The notes under the pieces: model-generated
Seen by the model: only the letters and a program-made list of their open reading frames with translations
Databases searched by the model: none
Told to the model about the DNA's origin: nothing
Shown here: piece by piece, positions 41,570-51,500 of the stretch
How positions within the stretch are numbered: position 1 is the first letter of the stretch
How the letters are laid out: each line of letters begins with the position of its first letter
Position numbers and translations under genes: made by a program
DNA from: DASRZM01 sp035686365
Lineage (GTDB): Bacteria > Pseudomonadota > Gammaproteobacteria > Xanthomonadales > Xanthomonadaceae
Direction: 5' to 3'
Length of the DNA stretch: 64,000 bases
Assembly: GCA_035686365.1 (NCBI GenBank)
Contig: DASRZM010000109.1
Location: 22,974-86,973, forward strand

Positions 41570-42679
41570 ATGGACAGCGCAACACCGGCGCCGCCGCTGG
41601 CCGCACGCATGGGCGCGTTCGAGCGCCACCTCTCGCTGTGGGTGCTGGCCTGCATGGCCGCGGGCACCGCGCTGGGCCACCTTGCGCCCGCCCCGTTCGC
41701 CTGGCTCGGCACCGCCGAAGTCGCCCGCATCAACCTGCCGGTGGCGGTGCTGGTGTGGCTGATGATCATCCCGATGCTGCTGAAGGTCGACTTCGGCGCC
41801 ATGGCCAACGTGCGCCGGCACTGGCGCGGCATCGGCGTCACCGTGTTCGTGAACTGGGCGGTGAAGCCCTTTTCGATGGCACTGCTGGCGTGGGTGTTCG
41901 TGCGCCACCTGTTCGCGCCGTGGCTGCCGGCCGACCAGATCGACAGCTACACCGCCGGGCTGATCCTGCTGGCCGCCGCGCCGTGCACGGCGATGGTGTT
42001 CGTCTGGAGCCACCTGTGCGACGGCGACCCGGAGTTCACGCTGGGGCAGGTGGCGCTGAACGACCTGATCATGGTGTTCGCGTTCGCGCCGATCGTCGGC
42101 CTGCTGCTGGGCATGGCCGCGATCACCGTGCCCTGGGACACGTTGCTGCTGTCGGTGGTGCTGTACATCGTGGTGCCGGTGGTGGTGGCGGCGCTGCTGC
42201 GGCGGGCGCTGCTGGCCCGCGGCGGCGAGCCCCTGCTGCAGCGCGCGCTGACGCGGCTGGGCCCGGTCTCGCTGCTGGCGCTGCTGGCCACGTTGACGCT
42301 GCTGTTCGGCTTCCAGGGCCGGCAGATCGTGGAGCAGCCGGCGATCATCGCACTGCTGGCGGTGCCGATCGTGCTGCAGGTGTACCTGAACTCCGGGCTG
42401 GCCTACCTGCTCAACCGCCGCCTCGGCGTCGCCCACTGCGCCGCCGGCCCCTCGGCGCTGATCGGCGCCAGCAACTTCTTCGAGCTGGCGGTGGCCACCG
42501 CGATCGCGCTGTTCGGCGTGCGCTCGGGCGCGGCGCTGGCCACCGTGGTCGGCGTGCTGGTGGAGGTGCCGGTGATGCTCTCGGTGGTGCGCATCGTCAA
42601 CGCCAGCCGGGGCTGGTACGAGCGCGGCGCGCCCGCAACGGCTACGACTTCCGGCCCGGCGGCGCGCCGGAGATCCTGA
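41570..42679 (+). CDS. acr3: ACR3 family arsenite efflux transporter
   Basis: 369 residues with ten membrane helices. It extrudes arsenite using the proton gradient. The conserved 'LAAAPCTAMVFVWSHL' segment contains the essential Cys of ACR3, and 'GASNFFELAVATAIALFG' is diagnostic. It is often named arsB in older annotations but is not the ArsB fold. Last gene of the arsR-arsC-acr3 operon, closed by a hairpin and facing the convergent dctP. Confidence 0.95.
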   Translation: MDSATPAPPLAARMGAFERHLSLWVLACMAAGTALGHLAPAPFAWLGTAEVARINLPVAVLVWLMIIPMLLKVDFGAMANVRRHWRGIGVTVFVNWAVKPFSMALLAWVFVRHLFAPWLPADQIDSYTAGLILLAAAPCTAMVFVWSHLCDGDPEFTLGQVALNDLIMVFAFAPIVGLLLGMAAITVPWDTLLLSVVLYIVVPVVVAALLRRALLARGGEPLLQRALTRLGPVSLLALLATLTLLFGFQGRQIVEQPAIIALLAVPIVLQVYLNSGLAYLLNRRLGVAHCAAGPSALIGASNFFELAVATAIALFGVRSGAALATVVGVLVEVPVMLSVVRIVNASRGWYERGAPATATTSGPAARRRS

Positions 42680-42686
42680 TCCCCCG

Positions 42687-42709
42687 CCCCTCTCCCACGG
42701 GAAGAGGGG
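42687..42709. terminator. Bidirectional hairpin between acr3 and dctP
   Basis: CCCCTCT (42687-42693) and AGAGGGG (42703-42709) form a 7-bp stem around CCCACGGGA, between two convergent genes. There is no T-run, so termination is only likely by position. Confidence 0.5.
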
Positions 42710-42726
42710 GATGCCGGCGGCGTGGC

Positions 42727-43818
42727 TCAGCGCGCGGCGTAGTAGGCGACCTCGGAGATCTCGTGGTAGCTCCGGGCCTGGTCGCGGAAGGCCTTGAACG
42801 ATTCGTAGACGCGGGCGGTGAAGGGGTCGCCGGCGGCGGCCGCTTCGAGCACCTCGTCGGTGGCGCGCTTCAGCGCCGCCAGCACCGGCTTGGGCAGCGG
42901 CCTGAAATCGACCTTGTGCTCCTCGCGCAGGGTCACCAGCGCCTGCTGGTTGCGCGCGGTGTACTCGGCCAGCATGGCGTCGTTGACCATGCCGCAGCAG
43001 GCCTCGAGGATCGCCTTCAGGTCCTCGGGCAGGGCGTCGAAGTCGGGCTTGTGGACCATGCACTCCAGGGTCGGGCCCGGCTCCTGCCAGCCCGGGTAGT
43101 AGCAGTACCTGGCCACCTTGTGCAGGCCGAAGGCCAGGTCGTTGTACGGGCCCACCCACTCGGTGGCGTCGATGGCGCCCGACTGCAGCGCGGTGAACAG
43201 CTCGGCCCCGGGCAGGTTGACCGGGGTGGCGCCGAGCCGGGCGATGACCTCCCCGCCCAGCCCCGGCATGCGCATCTTCAGGCCCTGCAGGTCCGAGAGC
43301 GAGCGGATCTGGCGGTTGAACCAACCGGCCATCTGCACGCCGGTGTTGCCGGCGGCGAACGGGACCAGGTCGAACTGCGCGTACAGCTCCCGCCACAGCT
43401 CCATGCCGCCGCCGTGGCGCAGCCAGCCGTTCATCTCCTGCGCGTTGAGGCCGAAGGGCACGGCGCAGAAGAACGGCGCAGCGGTGGCTTTGCCCTTCCA
43501 GTAGTAGGCCGCCGAGTGGCCCAGCTGCACGGTGCCGCGGCTGACCGCGTCGAACACCTCGAAGGCCGGCACCAGCTCGCCGCCCCCGTAGACCTTGACC
43601 GTGACGCGCCCGCCGCTGGCGCGCGTGATCAGCTCGCCCAGCAGCGCCGCGCCGGTGCCCAGGCCGGGGAAGTTGGTCGGCCAGGCGGTGACCATCTTCC
43701 ACTCGCGCGGCCGGCCGTCCTCGGCCTCGCCCGGCGCGCCCTGCTCGCGGCCGCAGGCGGCCAGCCCGGCGGCAGCGGCCGCGGTCGCTGCCGCAGCCAG
43801 CCATTGGCGTCGTTCCAT
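42727..43818 (-). CDS. dctP: TRAP transporter substrate-binding lipoprotein (DctP/TakP type)
   Basis: 363 residues. A lipoprotein-like signal with LAAC (Cys22) and then a DctP fold: 'KMVTAWPTNFPGLGTGA', 'VQLGHSAAYYWKGKATAAPFF', 'GNTGVQMAGWFN' and 'ALQSGAIDATEWVGPYND'. The last motifs resemble alpha-keto-acid-binding TakP. It captures the solute for the DctQM permease. It lies on the opposite strand from dctQM with the arsenic operon in between, unlike the usual co-directional TRAP operon. Confidence 0.92.
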   Translation of the reverse strand: MERRQWLAAAATAAAAAGLAACGREQGAPGEAEDGRPREWKMVTAWPTNFPGLGTGAALLGELITRASGGRVTVKVYGGGELVPAFEVFDAVSRGTVQLGHSAAYYWKGKATAAPFFCAVPFGLNAQEMNGWLRHGGGMELWRELYAQFDLVPFAAGNTGVQMAGWFNRQIRSLSDLQGLKMRMPGLGGEVIARLGATPVNLPGAELFTALQSGAIDATEWVGPYNDLAFGLHKVARYCYYPGWQEPGPTLECMVHKPDFDALPEDLKAILEACCGMVNDAMLAEYTARNQQALVTLREEHKVDFRPLPKPVLAALKRATDEVLEAAAAGDPFTARVYESFKAFRDQARSYHEISEVAYYAAR

Positions 43819-44015
43819 CGCTTGCGTCCCGTGGCGTGATCGCCGGCGAGTGTAGGCCAGCGCCCGGGCGCAGCCAAACGCCGCCTGAACGCGGGCGGCA
43901 CGATTGTCGCGGGCCCCGCTGCGGCCCCGTATCCCAACATGAACGCCGGCCTGCGCCGGCTACGGGGCTTCGCGCTACCATGACCGATCAGACACCGTCG
44001 CCGAGGGAGGCGACC

Positions 44016-45983
44016 ATGAAGACCCATCTTGGTCACTACGAGATCGTCGGCGAACTCGGTCGCGGCGGCATGGGCGTGGTCTACAAGGGCTTCGAGCCCG
44101 CGCTGAACCGCCATGTCGCCATCAAGGAGCTCTCGCCCTCGCTGGCGCACGACCAGAACCTGGTCGAGCGCTTCCTGCGCGAGGCGCGCTCGATGGCGGC
44201 GCTGAACGATCCGCACATCATCCAGATCTACTTCATCGGCACCGAGGAGGCGACCGGACAGCCCTTCTTCGTGATGGAGTTCGTCGAGGGCGAGAGCCTC
44301 TCGCAGACGCTCAAGCGCGAGAACAAGCTCAGCGTCGAGAACGCGCTCAAGGTCATCCACCAGACCGCGCAGGGACTGGCCACCGCCCACGACAAGGGCG
44401 TGGTCCACCGCGACATCAAGCCCGGCAACCTGATGCTGAGCCCGCGCGGACAGGTCAAGATCGCCGACTTCGGCATCGCCCTGGCCAGCGGCGACTTCTC
44501 CAGGAAGCTCACTTCCACCGGCGAGTTCGTCGGCACCCCCGGCTACCTCTCGCCCGAGGTGTGCCTGGGCAAGCAGGTGGACCAGCGCTCGGACATTTTC
44601 TCGCTGGGCATCGTGCTCTACGAGATGCTCTCGGGCGACACGCCCTTCCACGACGAGAGCCCGCTGGGGCTGATGCTCGAGGTGGTCAAGGCCGAGATCC
44701 CGGACATCCGCGAGGTCAATTCCGAGGTCGATCCGCAGACCGCGTCGATCCTGACCAAGATGGTGTCCAAGGAACCCGACCAGCGCTTCCAGAGCTGCAA
44801 CGACCTGGTCGCCGCGCTCGAGGCGCATCCGCTGGTGGCCAAGGGCGGCACCATCAAGCTGGCGGTGTCCAAGCCGGCGGCCGACGGCGCCACGGTCGTG
44901 GGCGCGCCCACGCCGGGCTCGCAGCCGCACCGCGTCCCGACCCCTCCGCCGCGCGTGGGTACGCCGCCGCCGCGCTCGGCCACCCCGGCGCCGGCGGCGC
45001 TGGCGGCCGAGGGCGCCACCCGCCAGTCGATGATCGAACAGGCGCAGCGGCGGCGCTCGCCGCTCCTGCCGATGGCGATCGTGGCAGTGCTGGTGCTGGT
45101 GCTGGCCGGCGGCGTGTACGCATTCCGGGGTCCGCTCTTCAGCTTCGTGGACGGCTTCGTCGACGGCTTCGCCGGCACCGACGCCTACGACGACGGCCGC
45201 AAGGCCGGCGAGGTCAGCAATCCGGTGGGCGTGAGCCGGGCCGACAGCGGCGGGACCGACAGCGCCGGTGCCGGGGCCACGGCCGCGGGCAGCGACGCCG
45301 GCGATGGCACCGGTGCGACCGCGCTGGTCACCGACGACCGTGCCGTGACCGACGCCGGCGTGAAGACCGAGCCGGTGGACGCGGTCGGCGCGGACACCGC
45401 GCTGGCGCAGAGCGACTCCACCCAGGACGCGTCTGTGCGCCCGTTGCGGGACGCCGTGGAAACCGTGGCCGAGCGCCGTGCCGAGCGTCGTGCCGAACGC
45501 CGCGAGCAGGTCGCGGCCGTCACCGAGCCGCGCAAGGTCGCCCCGCCGCGCTCGCCGCGGATCGCGGTGGTTGCTCTGGGCGACAACGCGATCACCTCGC
45601 CGGCCGAGCAGCGCATCGAAGCGGCGCTGATGCGGGCCGGCTTCGATGTGGTCGACGACAGCCTGATCGGCTACCTGGGCGGCGACCCCGCCTCGGTGCT
45701 CAACGGCCTGCGCGGCGAGGCCGAGGTCCTGGTGCTGGTCAATGCCGAGGCGATCGGCAGCCAGCAGCTCACCTACTATGGCCAGTCCTCCACGCTGTAC
45801 TCGGCCTACCTGTCGGTGCGCGCCTACGCGATCGAGGGCAGGCGTCCGCTCGGCCCGGGCATCCGCCAGAAGGTCGACTTCGCCACGCTCAACGCGCAGG
45901 AAAAGGCGCTGGAGGTGGTGGAGCCGGGTATTCCGGACCTGATGAACGTGCTGGCGCCGTACCGGCCGCGCGGTCGCGGCTGA
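44016..45983 (+). CDS. Membrane Ser/Thr protein kinase
   Basis: 655 residues. A Hanks-type kinase domain (about 5-265): Gly loop ELGRGGMGVVYKG, Lys in HVAIKEL, catalytic HRDIKPGN (about 131) and DFG (about 151), all intact. A Pro-rich linker and one membrane helix (about 352-372) precede a low-complexity acidic and Arg/Glu-rich stretch and a C-terminal alpha/beta domain (about 510-655) that I do not recognise ('RIAVVALGDNAITSPAEQRI'). That domain should lie in the periplasm. The start at 44016 has GGGAGG 5 nt upstream; ATG 43980 is an alternative. Substrate unknown. Confidence 0.93.
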   Translation: MKTHLGHYEIVGELGRGGMGVVYKGFEPALNRHVAIKELSPSLAHDQNLVERFLREARSMAALNDPHIIQIYFIGTEEATGQPFFVMEFVEGESLSQTLKRENKLSVENALKVIHQTAQGLATAHDKGVVHRDIKPGNLMLSPRGQVKIADFGIALASGDFSRKLTSTGEFVGTPGYLSPEVCLGKQVDQRSDIFSLGIVLYEMLSGDTPFHDESPLGLMLEVVKAEIPDIREVNSEVDPQTASILTKMVSKEPDQRFQSCNDLVAALEAHPLVAKGGTIKLAVSKPAADGATVVGAPTPGSQPHRVPTPPPRVGTPPPRSATPAPAALAAEGATRQSMIEQAQRRRSPLLPMAIVAVLVLVLAGGVYAFRGPLFSFVDGFVDGFAGTDAYDDGRKAGEVSNPVGVSRADSGGTDSAGAGATAAGSDAGDGTGATALVTDDRAVTDAGVKTEPVDAVGADTALAQSDSTQDASVRPLRDAVETVAERRAERRAERREQVAAVTEPRKVAPPRSPRIAVVALGDNAITSPAEQRIEAALMRAGFDVVDDSLIGYLGGDPASVLNGLRGEAEVLVLVNAEAIGSQQLTYYGQSSTLYSAYLSVRAYAIEGRRPLGPGIRQKVDFATLNAQEKALEVVEPGIPDLMNVLAPYRPRGRG

Positions 45984-46000
45984 GCGCTCCTTCGTGAATG

Positions 46001-46034
46001 CGACGATGCCGCCCTCGGGCGGCATCGTCGTTTT
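46001..46034 (+). terminator. Intrinsic terminator of the kinase gene
   Basis: CGACGATGCCGCC (46001-46013), a short CTC-containing loop and GGCGGCATCGTCG (46018-46030), followed by TTTT (46031-46034), 18 bp after the kinase stop. A strong Rho-independent terminator. Confidence 0.9.
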
Positions 46035-46048
46035 CGGGGCGTGCCGAT

Positions 46049-46070
46049 CGCGGCCAACGGCCGCTCCTAC
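46049..46070 (-). repeat. Single GTAGGAGC-type REP palindrome
   Basis: On the minus strand, GTAGGAGCGGCCGTTGGCCG: a GTAG head followed by a GCGGCC-GTT-GGCCGC hairpin. It lies between the kinase terminator and the uvrD stop. It belongs with the pair at 60120-60185; the stem differs there (GCCGGC/GCCGGC) but the GTT loop is kept. Confidence 0.75.
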
Positions 46071-46096
46071 AGCGCTTCGTTGGTGGCGGGTCGATC

Positions 46097-48259
46097 TCAG
46101 GCCGGACTGAGATTCGCGTAGGCCACCACCAGCCACTTGCTGCCCTCGGCCTCGAAGTTGACCTGGACCCGCGCGTGCGCACCGGCGCCCTCGTAGTCGG
46201 TGACCACGCCCTCGCCGAAACTCGGGTGCACCACGCGCTGGCCCAGCGCCAGCCCGCCCATGTCCGGCTCGGCGGCATAGCGCGGCGCCATCACCGGACG
46301 CGAGACCTGCACCCGCGGGCGCACCTCGTGCAGCAGCTCGGTCGGGATCTCGCGCACGAAACGCGACGGGATTCCGTGGATGTCCATGCCGTGCAGCCGC
46401 CGGCTCTCGGCGTAGCACAGCACCAGCTTCTCGCGCGCGCGCGTCATGCCCACGTAGGCCAGCCGGCGTTCCTCCTCCAGCCGTCCGCTCTCCTGGATCG
46501 ACTTGGGGCTCGGAAACAGCCCCTCCTCCAGTCCGGTCACGAACACCAGCGGAAACTCCAGCCCCTTGGCCGAGTGCAGCGTCATCAGCTGGACGCCGTC
46601 CTCGCCCTCGCGCACCTGGCCCTCGCCGGCCTCCAGCGCCGCGTAGCCCAGGAACGCGACCAACTCGGTCATACCGGCCTCCACCGCCTCACCGCCGGGC
46701 ACGAAGCGGGTGGCCACGGTCACCAGCTCGTCGAGATTGTCGGTGCGCGAGTCGACGCTGCCGCGCGATTCGCGTGCGTAGTGCTCGCGCAGGCCCGAGC
46801 GATCGAGCACGTGATCGATCTTGGCCGCCAGCGGCAGCTCGGCGAGTTCGCGCTCGAGCGCGTCGACCAGTTCCAGGAACGCGCGCAAAGCGTTCCGCGC
46901 CCGCGGCGCCAGCGCAGTGCCCTCGGCCTCGGCGCGTGCGGCGTCCCACAGCGTCAGCCCCGCGGCGCGTGCGCGCGTGCGCACCGTGTCCAGGGTGCGC
47001 GTACCGATGCCGCGCGCAGGTGTGTTGACCGCACGCTCGAAGGCGGCCTCGTCGCTGCGGCTGGCGACCAGGCGCAGGTAGGCGAGCGTGTCCTTGATCT
47101 CCGCGCGCTCGAAGAAGCGCACGCCGCCGTAGACGCGGTAGGGCATCTGCAGGTCGATCAGCGCCTCCTCGAACACCCGCGACTGTGCATTGGACCGGTA
47201 CAGCACCGCGCAGTCCTCGTGGCGTCCGCCCTCGGCCACCCAGCGCGCAATCGCATCGATCACGAATCGCGCCTCGTCGATCTCGTTGTAGGCCGCGTAC
47301 AGGTCCACCGGCTCGCCGGGATCGCCGGCGGTCCACAGCTTCTTGCCCAGGCGCCCGGCGTTGTGCGCGATCACCGCGTTGGCGGCGGCCAGGATGGTGC
47401 CGGTGGACCGATAGTTCTGCTCCAGCCGCAGCGTCACCGCGCCGGGGAAGTCGCGCAGGAACCGTTGCACGTTTTCCACCTGCGCGCCGCGCCAGCCGTA
47501 GATCGCCTGGTCGTCGTCTCCGACCACGAAGACCTTGCCGCTCTCTCCGGCGAGCACCCGCACCAAGGCGTACTGGATCGCGTTGGTGTCCTGGAACTCG
47601 TCGACCAGCAGGTGGCCGAAGCGCTGGCGGTAGTGCGCCAGCAGCGCCTTGTGCGCCAGCAGCAACTCGTGCGCGCGCAGCAGCAGTTCGGCAAAATCGA
47701 CCAGTCCGGCGCGATCACAGCGTTCCTGGTAGACGCGATAGACCTCGGCCAGGGTGGCGGTGAAGGGGTCGCCCTGGGCCTGGATGTGCTGCGCTCGCCG
47801 TCCCTCGTCCTTGTGGCTGTTGATGAACCAGGCCGCCTGCCGAGGCGGGTAGCGGGCCTCCTCGACGTCCATCTCGCGCAGCACCCGCTTGACCAGCCGC
47901 TGCTGGTCGTCGGCGTCGAGCACCTGGAAGCCTTCGGGCAGCTTCGCGTCCGCCCAGTGCAGCCGCAGCAGGCGGTGGGCGATGCCGTGGAAGGTGCCGA
48001 CCCACATCCCGCGTGTGCCGTGCGGCATCAGCGCCTGCGCACGCGTGCGCATCTCGCCGGCCGCCTTGTTGGTGAAGGTCACCGCGAGGACGGCATGCGG
48101 CGGCACCTGCTCGACTTCGGTCTGCCAGGCGATGCGGTGCACCAGCACGCGGGTCTTGCCGGAACCGGCACCGGCCAGCACCAGGTAATGTCCCGGCGGC
48201 GCGCACACGGCCTCGCGCTGGGCCGGGTTCAGGGCGTCGAGCAGGTGCGAAACGTCCAT
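46097..48259 (-). CDS. uvrD: DNA helicase II (UvrD)
   Basis: 720 residues. A superfamily 1 3'-to-5' helicase of mismatch and nucleotide-excision repair. Motifs: Walker A AGAGSGKT (about 28-35), Ia 'VTFTNKAAGEM', II DEFQDTN, III 'GDDDQAIYGWRGA', IV 'LEQNYRST', V 'LMTLHSAKGLEFPLVFV' and VI 'YVGMTRAREKL'. The C-terminal Tudor-like fold ('GQRVVHPSFGEGVVTDYEG') is present. The ATG at 48259 gives the usual MDVSHLLDALNPAQREAV start. Confidence 0.97.
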   Translation of the reverse strand: MDVSHLLDALNPAQREAVCAPPGHYLVLAGAGSGKTRVLVHRIAWQTEVEQVPPHAVLAVTFTNKAAGEMRTRAQALMPHGTRGMWVGTFHGIAHRLLRLHWADAKLPEGFQVLDADDQQRLVKRVLREMDVEEARYPPRQAAWFINSHKDEGRRAQHIQAQGDPFTATLAEVYRVYQERCDRAGLVDFAELLLRAHELLLAHKALLAHYRQRFGHLLVDEFQDTNAIQYALVRVLAGESGKVFVVGDDDQAIYGWRGAQVENVQRFLRDFPGAVTLRLEQNYRSTGTILAAANAVIAHNAGRLGKKLWTAGDPGEPVDLYAAYNEIDEARFVIDAIARWVAEGGRHEDCAVLYRSNAQSRVFEEALIDLQMPYRVYGGVRFFERAEIKDTLAYLRLVASRSDEAAFERAVNTPARGIGTRTLDTVRTRARAAGLTLWDAARAEAEGTALAPRARNALRAFLELVDALERELAELPLAAKIDHVLDRSGLREHYARESRGSVDSRTDNLDELVTVATRFVPGGEAVEAGMTELVAFLGYAALEAGEGQVREGEDGVQLMTLHSAKGLEFPLVFVTGLEEGLFPSPKSIQESGRLEEERRLAYVGMTRAREKLVLCYAESRRLHGMDIHGIPSRFVREIPTELLHEVRPRVQVSRPVMAPRYAAEPDMGGLALGQRVVHPSFGEGVVTDYEGAGAHARVQVNFEAEGSKWLVVAYANLSPA

Positions 48260-48572
48260 AGGGTGTGTTGGGGCGATATCGAGTGACGGGCTTCGAGCGG
48301 GCGTTGGTAATGCTTCCACAACCCCCCGAATCCCCGCGGCGCGGGGATTCGACCCCCTTGACTTCATGCTCCCACAACCCCCCGAATCCCCGCGGCGCGG
48401 GGATTCGACCCCCTTGACTCAAGGGGGTCAGAGCCGGGGGCGGGGCTCCGGTGGGGCGCGGTGGGTGCTTGAACGGCGGTTCGCGCCGTGGCGTGGCGGA
48501 TCGGGTGGGAGGCGATGCTGGCGATTGTAGCGGGCGGGCGTGGTGGCGCTCTCCGCGGCGCGCGGTGCCGGC
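48260..48572. other. Gap between uvrD and the PAS/GGDEF/EAL gene
   Basis: No gene is seen in these 313 bases. They contain the 56-bp direct repeat (48312-48419), the hairpin GACCCCCTTGA/TCAAGGGGGTC (48409-48431) and GC-rich sequence towards the end of the signalling gene. Confidence 0.5.
48312..48419. repeat. Two tandem 56-bp repeats with internal palindrome
   Basis: Copies start at 48312 and 48368. Each contains CCACAACCCCCCGAATCCCC, the palindrome GAATCCCCG-CGGCG-CGGGGATTC and GACCCCCTTGACT. The second copy runs into TCAAGGGGGTC, making an 11-bp hairpin. Only two copies, so not a CRISPR array. Confidence 0.8.
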
Positions 48573-51500
48573 TCAGCTCACTTCCCGTGCGGGGGCCTGC
48601 AGCATCGCGGCGATCTCGTCGAACGGGGCCGGGCGGGCGAACAGGAATCCCTGCATCGAATCGCAGCCGTGGTTGCGCAGCCAGGTGTGCTGATCGACGG
48701 TCTCCACGCCTTCGGCCACGACGGTCCGGTCGAAGCGGTGTGCCAGGTCGATGATGGTTTCGCAGATCGCGGCCGTTCCGGCGTCGCCGGGGAGATCGGC
48801 GACGAACGACCGGTCGATCTTGAGCTTGTCCACCGGCAGCCGGCGCAGGTAGCTCAGACTCGAATACCCGGTGCCGAAGTCGTCGATCGAAACGCTCACG
48901 CCCAGCGCCTTGATGCGCAAGATGGTGGCGATGGTCTGCTCGGGCTGCTCGATCAGCACGCTCTCGGTGAGCTCCAGCTCGATCGCCCCGCGCGGGAGCT
49001 CCATCTCCCGCACCAGCGTCGTGAGGTCTTCGAGCAGGCTGCCGTGCTGGAACTGCTCGGCGGACACGTTCACCGCGATCGCCAGGTGGCCCAGCCCGCG
49101 CTGGCGCAGCAGATCGTAGTGCCGCGCCGCCTCGCCGAGCACCCATCTGCCCAGCGGTACGATCAGGCCCGAGTCCTCGCAGATGCCGATGAACTCCCCG
49201 GGCATCACCAGCCCGCGTTCGGGATGGTTCCAGCGCACCAGCGCCTCGAGCCCGAACACCGTCGCGCCGGCGCCGTCGTACTGGGGCTGGAAATGCAGTG
49301 CGAACTCGTCGCGGGCCAGCGCCTCGCGCAGCCGCGAGACCACGTGCAGGCGCGCAGCCACCTGCGCGGTCAGGTCCTGCGACCACGCCACCGCGCAGTT
49401 GCGGCCGCGATGCTTGGCCTGGTACATCGCCAGCTCGGCGTTCTTGAGCAGGGACTCAGCGTCGCTGCCGCCTTCCGGGTAGCGGCTGTGGCCGATGCTG
49501 CAGGTCAGGTAGTGGACCGTGCCGAGCACTTCCAGCGGCCGCGACAGCGAGGCGGTGATGCGTTCGATCCCCTGCTGGATCTGCTCTGGCGTGCGCGCGC
49601 TGGCGACCACGACGAAATCGTCTCCTCCGAAGCGGCCGACCACGTCGGCCTCGGGCATCGCGTCCATCAGCCGCTGGGCAACCCCGCGCAGCACGTGGTC
49701 GCCCACGGGATGCCCGAGGCTGTCATTGATCAGGGCGAAGTGATCCAGGTCGACGAAGATCGCATGCGTCGGCACCCTGCGCTCGCGGCTGCGCCGGATG
49801 GCCGCGTCCAGGCGGGCCACGATGGAGCCGCGGTTGGGCAACCCGGTCAGCGGATCGTGCGACTCCTGGTAGGCCAGCCGCGCCTGCGCCTGCTCGCGCT
49901 CGGTCACGTCCAGCAGCACCGCCACGCGGTGGGTGACGCGGCCACCGCCATCGCGCACCGGCGCCACCCGCATCTCGATCATGCGGCTGACGCCATCGCC
50001 GCGGTCCAGCGCCAGCAGCCGCTCGACATCGTGGCCTGCCAGCAGCGCGTGCGCCAGGGTTTGCAGCGGCTCGCCCCCGTCACCGGAGGCGTACCCGCGC
50101 AGTGAAGTGCCCAGCATCTGCGCGCTGGTCAGTCCGCTGATGCGCTCGAAGGCCGGATTCAGGTAGACGACCGGCAGCCCGGGATCGGAGGCGTCGGCGA
50201 TCAGCACGCCGTTGTCGGCCGCCTCGATCGCGCGGCGCAGCAGGCGCAGACTGGCTTCGTCGCGACGACGCTCGGTGACATCGCTGATACCGCCGATCAT
50301 GCGGTAGGCGCGCCCGCCGGTATTGCGCAGCACCTTTCCGCGGTCGACAAAATCGCCGTAGCTGCCGTCGGCGCGCCGGAACCGGTAGCTGTCCTCCCAC
50401 TCGTCGCGCTCCGGGTCGGCGATCGCTGCCTCCAGTCCCGCCATCACGCGGGCGATGTCGTCCGGATGGACGCGCGCCTCCCAGTCCCGCAGAGTCGGCA
50501 CCTGGTCGGGCGCCAGCCCGCAGATCCGCCGCAAGCCCTGACTCCACCACAGCGCGTCGTTCTCCAGGTTCCAGTCCCAGATCGCGTCGCTGGTGGCCTC
50601 GGCGACGGTGGCGAAACGCAGCTCGCTTTCGGCACGCTCGACTTCGGCGCGCAGCCGGTCGGTGACGTCGAAGGCGGCCGCGATCAGCGACGGCCGTCCG
50701 TCGAACTGGGTTCTGAACGCCGCGATGTTGACGTAGACCAGGCTGCCGTCGCGGTGCCGATGCCGCCACACGCGCCCGGACAGGCCTTCCAGCGACCCGT
50801 TGCGCAGCGCCCGCAGTGCATCGGGAATATCCTCGGACGGGCGCAGGTCGAGCACGCTCATCGCCAGGAACTGCTCGCGCGTGTAGCCATAGCGGGCGAT
50901 CGCCGCCTCGTTCACGCGCACGAAGCACAGGGTCTGGGCATCGACCACCCACATCGGCAGCGGATTGCGCTCGAACAGCAGGCGGTACTCGGCCTCGGCA
51001 CGGCGCAGGCGCTCGCGCAGCAGGGCCTCGTCGGTGACGTCCTGCAGCGTGCCGACGATCAGCGGCTTGTCGCGACCGTCGTCGGTGCGCTCGCCGCGGC
51101 TGCGCACGTAACGGATGCCGCCGTCGGGACGCACGATCCGGTGCTCCAGGTGCAGCGGCTCGCCGGCCTCGATGGTCCGGGCGAGCGCGGCGCGGACCGA
51201 ATCCGAGTCTTCCGGGTGCACCGGTGCCACGTGCGATTCCAGCGCCGGGCCGACGCTCACCCGGTCACGGCCGAAGATGCGGTACACCTCATCCGAGGCT
51301 TCCACCGTTCCGCTCGCCGGGTCCAGCCGCCAGCGCCCAATCCCGGCGATCGTCTGGGCCTCGACGAGCTTTTCAGCGGAGTCGCGCAAGGCTTCCAGCA
51401 GGCCCTGCTGGCGCCGGTTGGCGCGCAGCAGCGAGCCCATCAGCACCGCGCCCAGCGCCAGCAGCACCAGTGCGACCAGGCTGGCGATCGCCGCAAACCC

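Noticed and set aside
48312..48419. Possible CRISPR array
   Set aside because: Only two abutting copies, no spacers of regular length and no cas genes.
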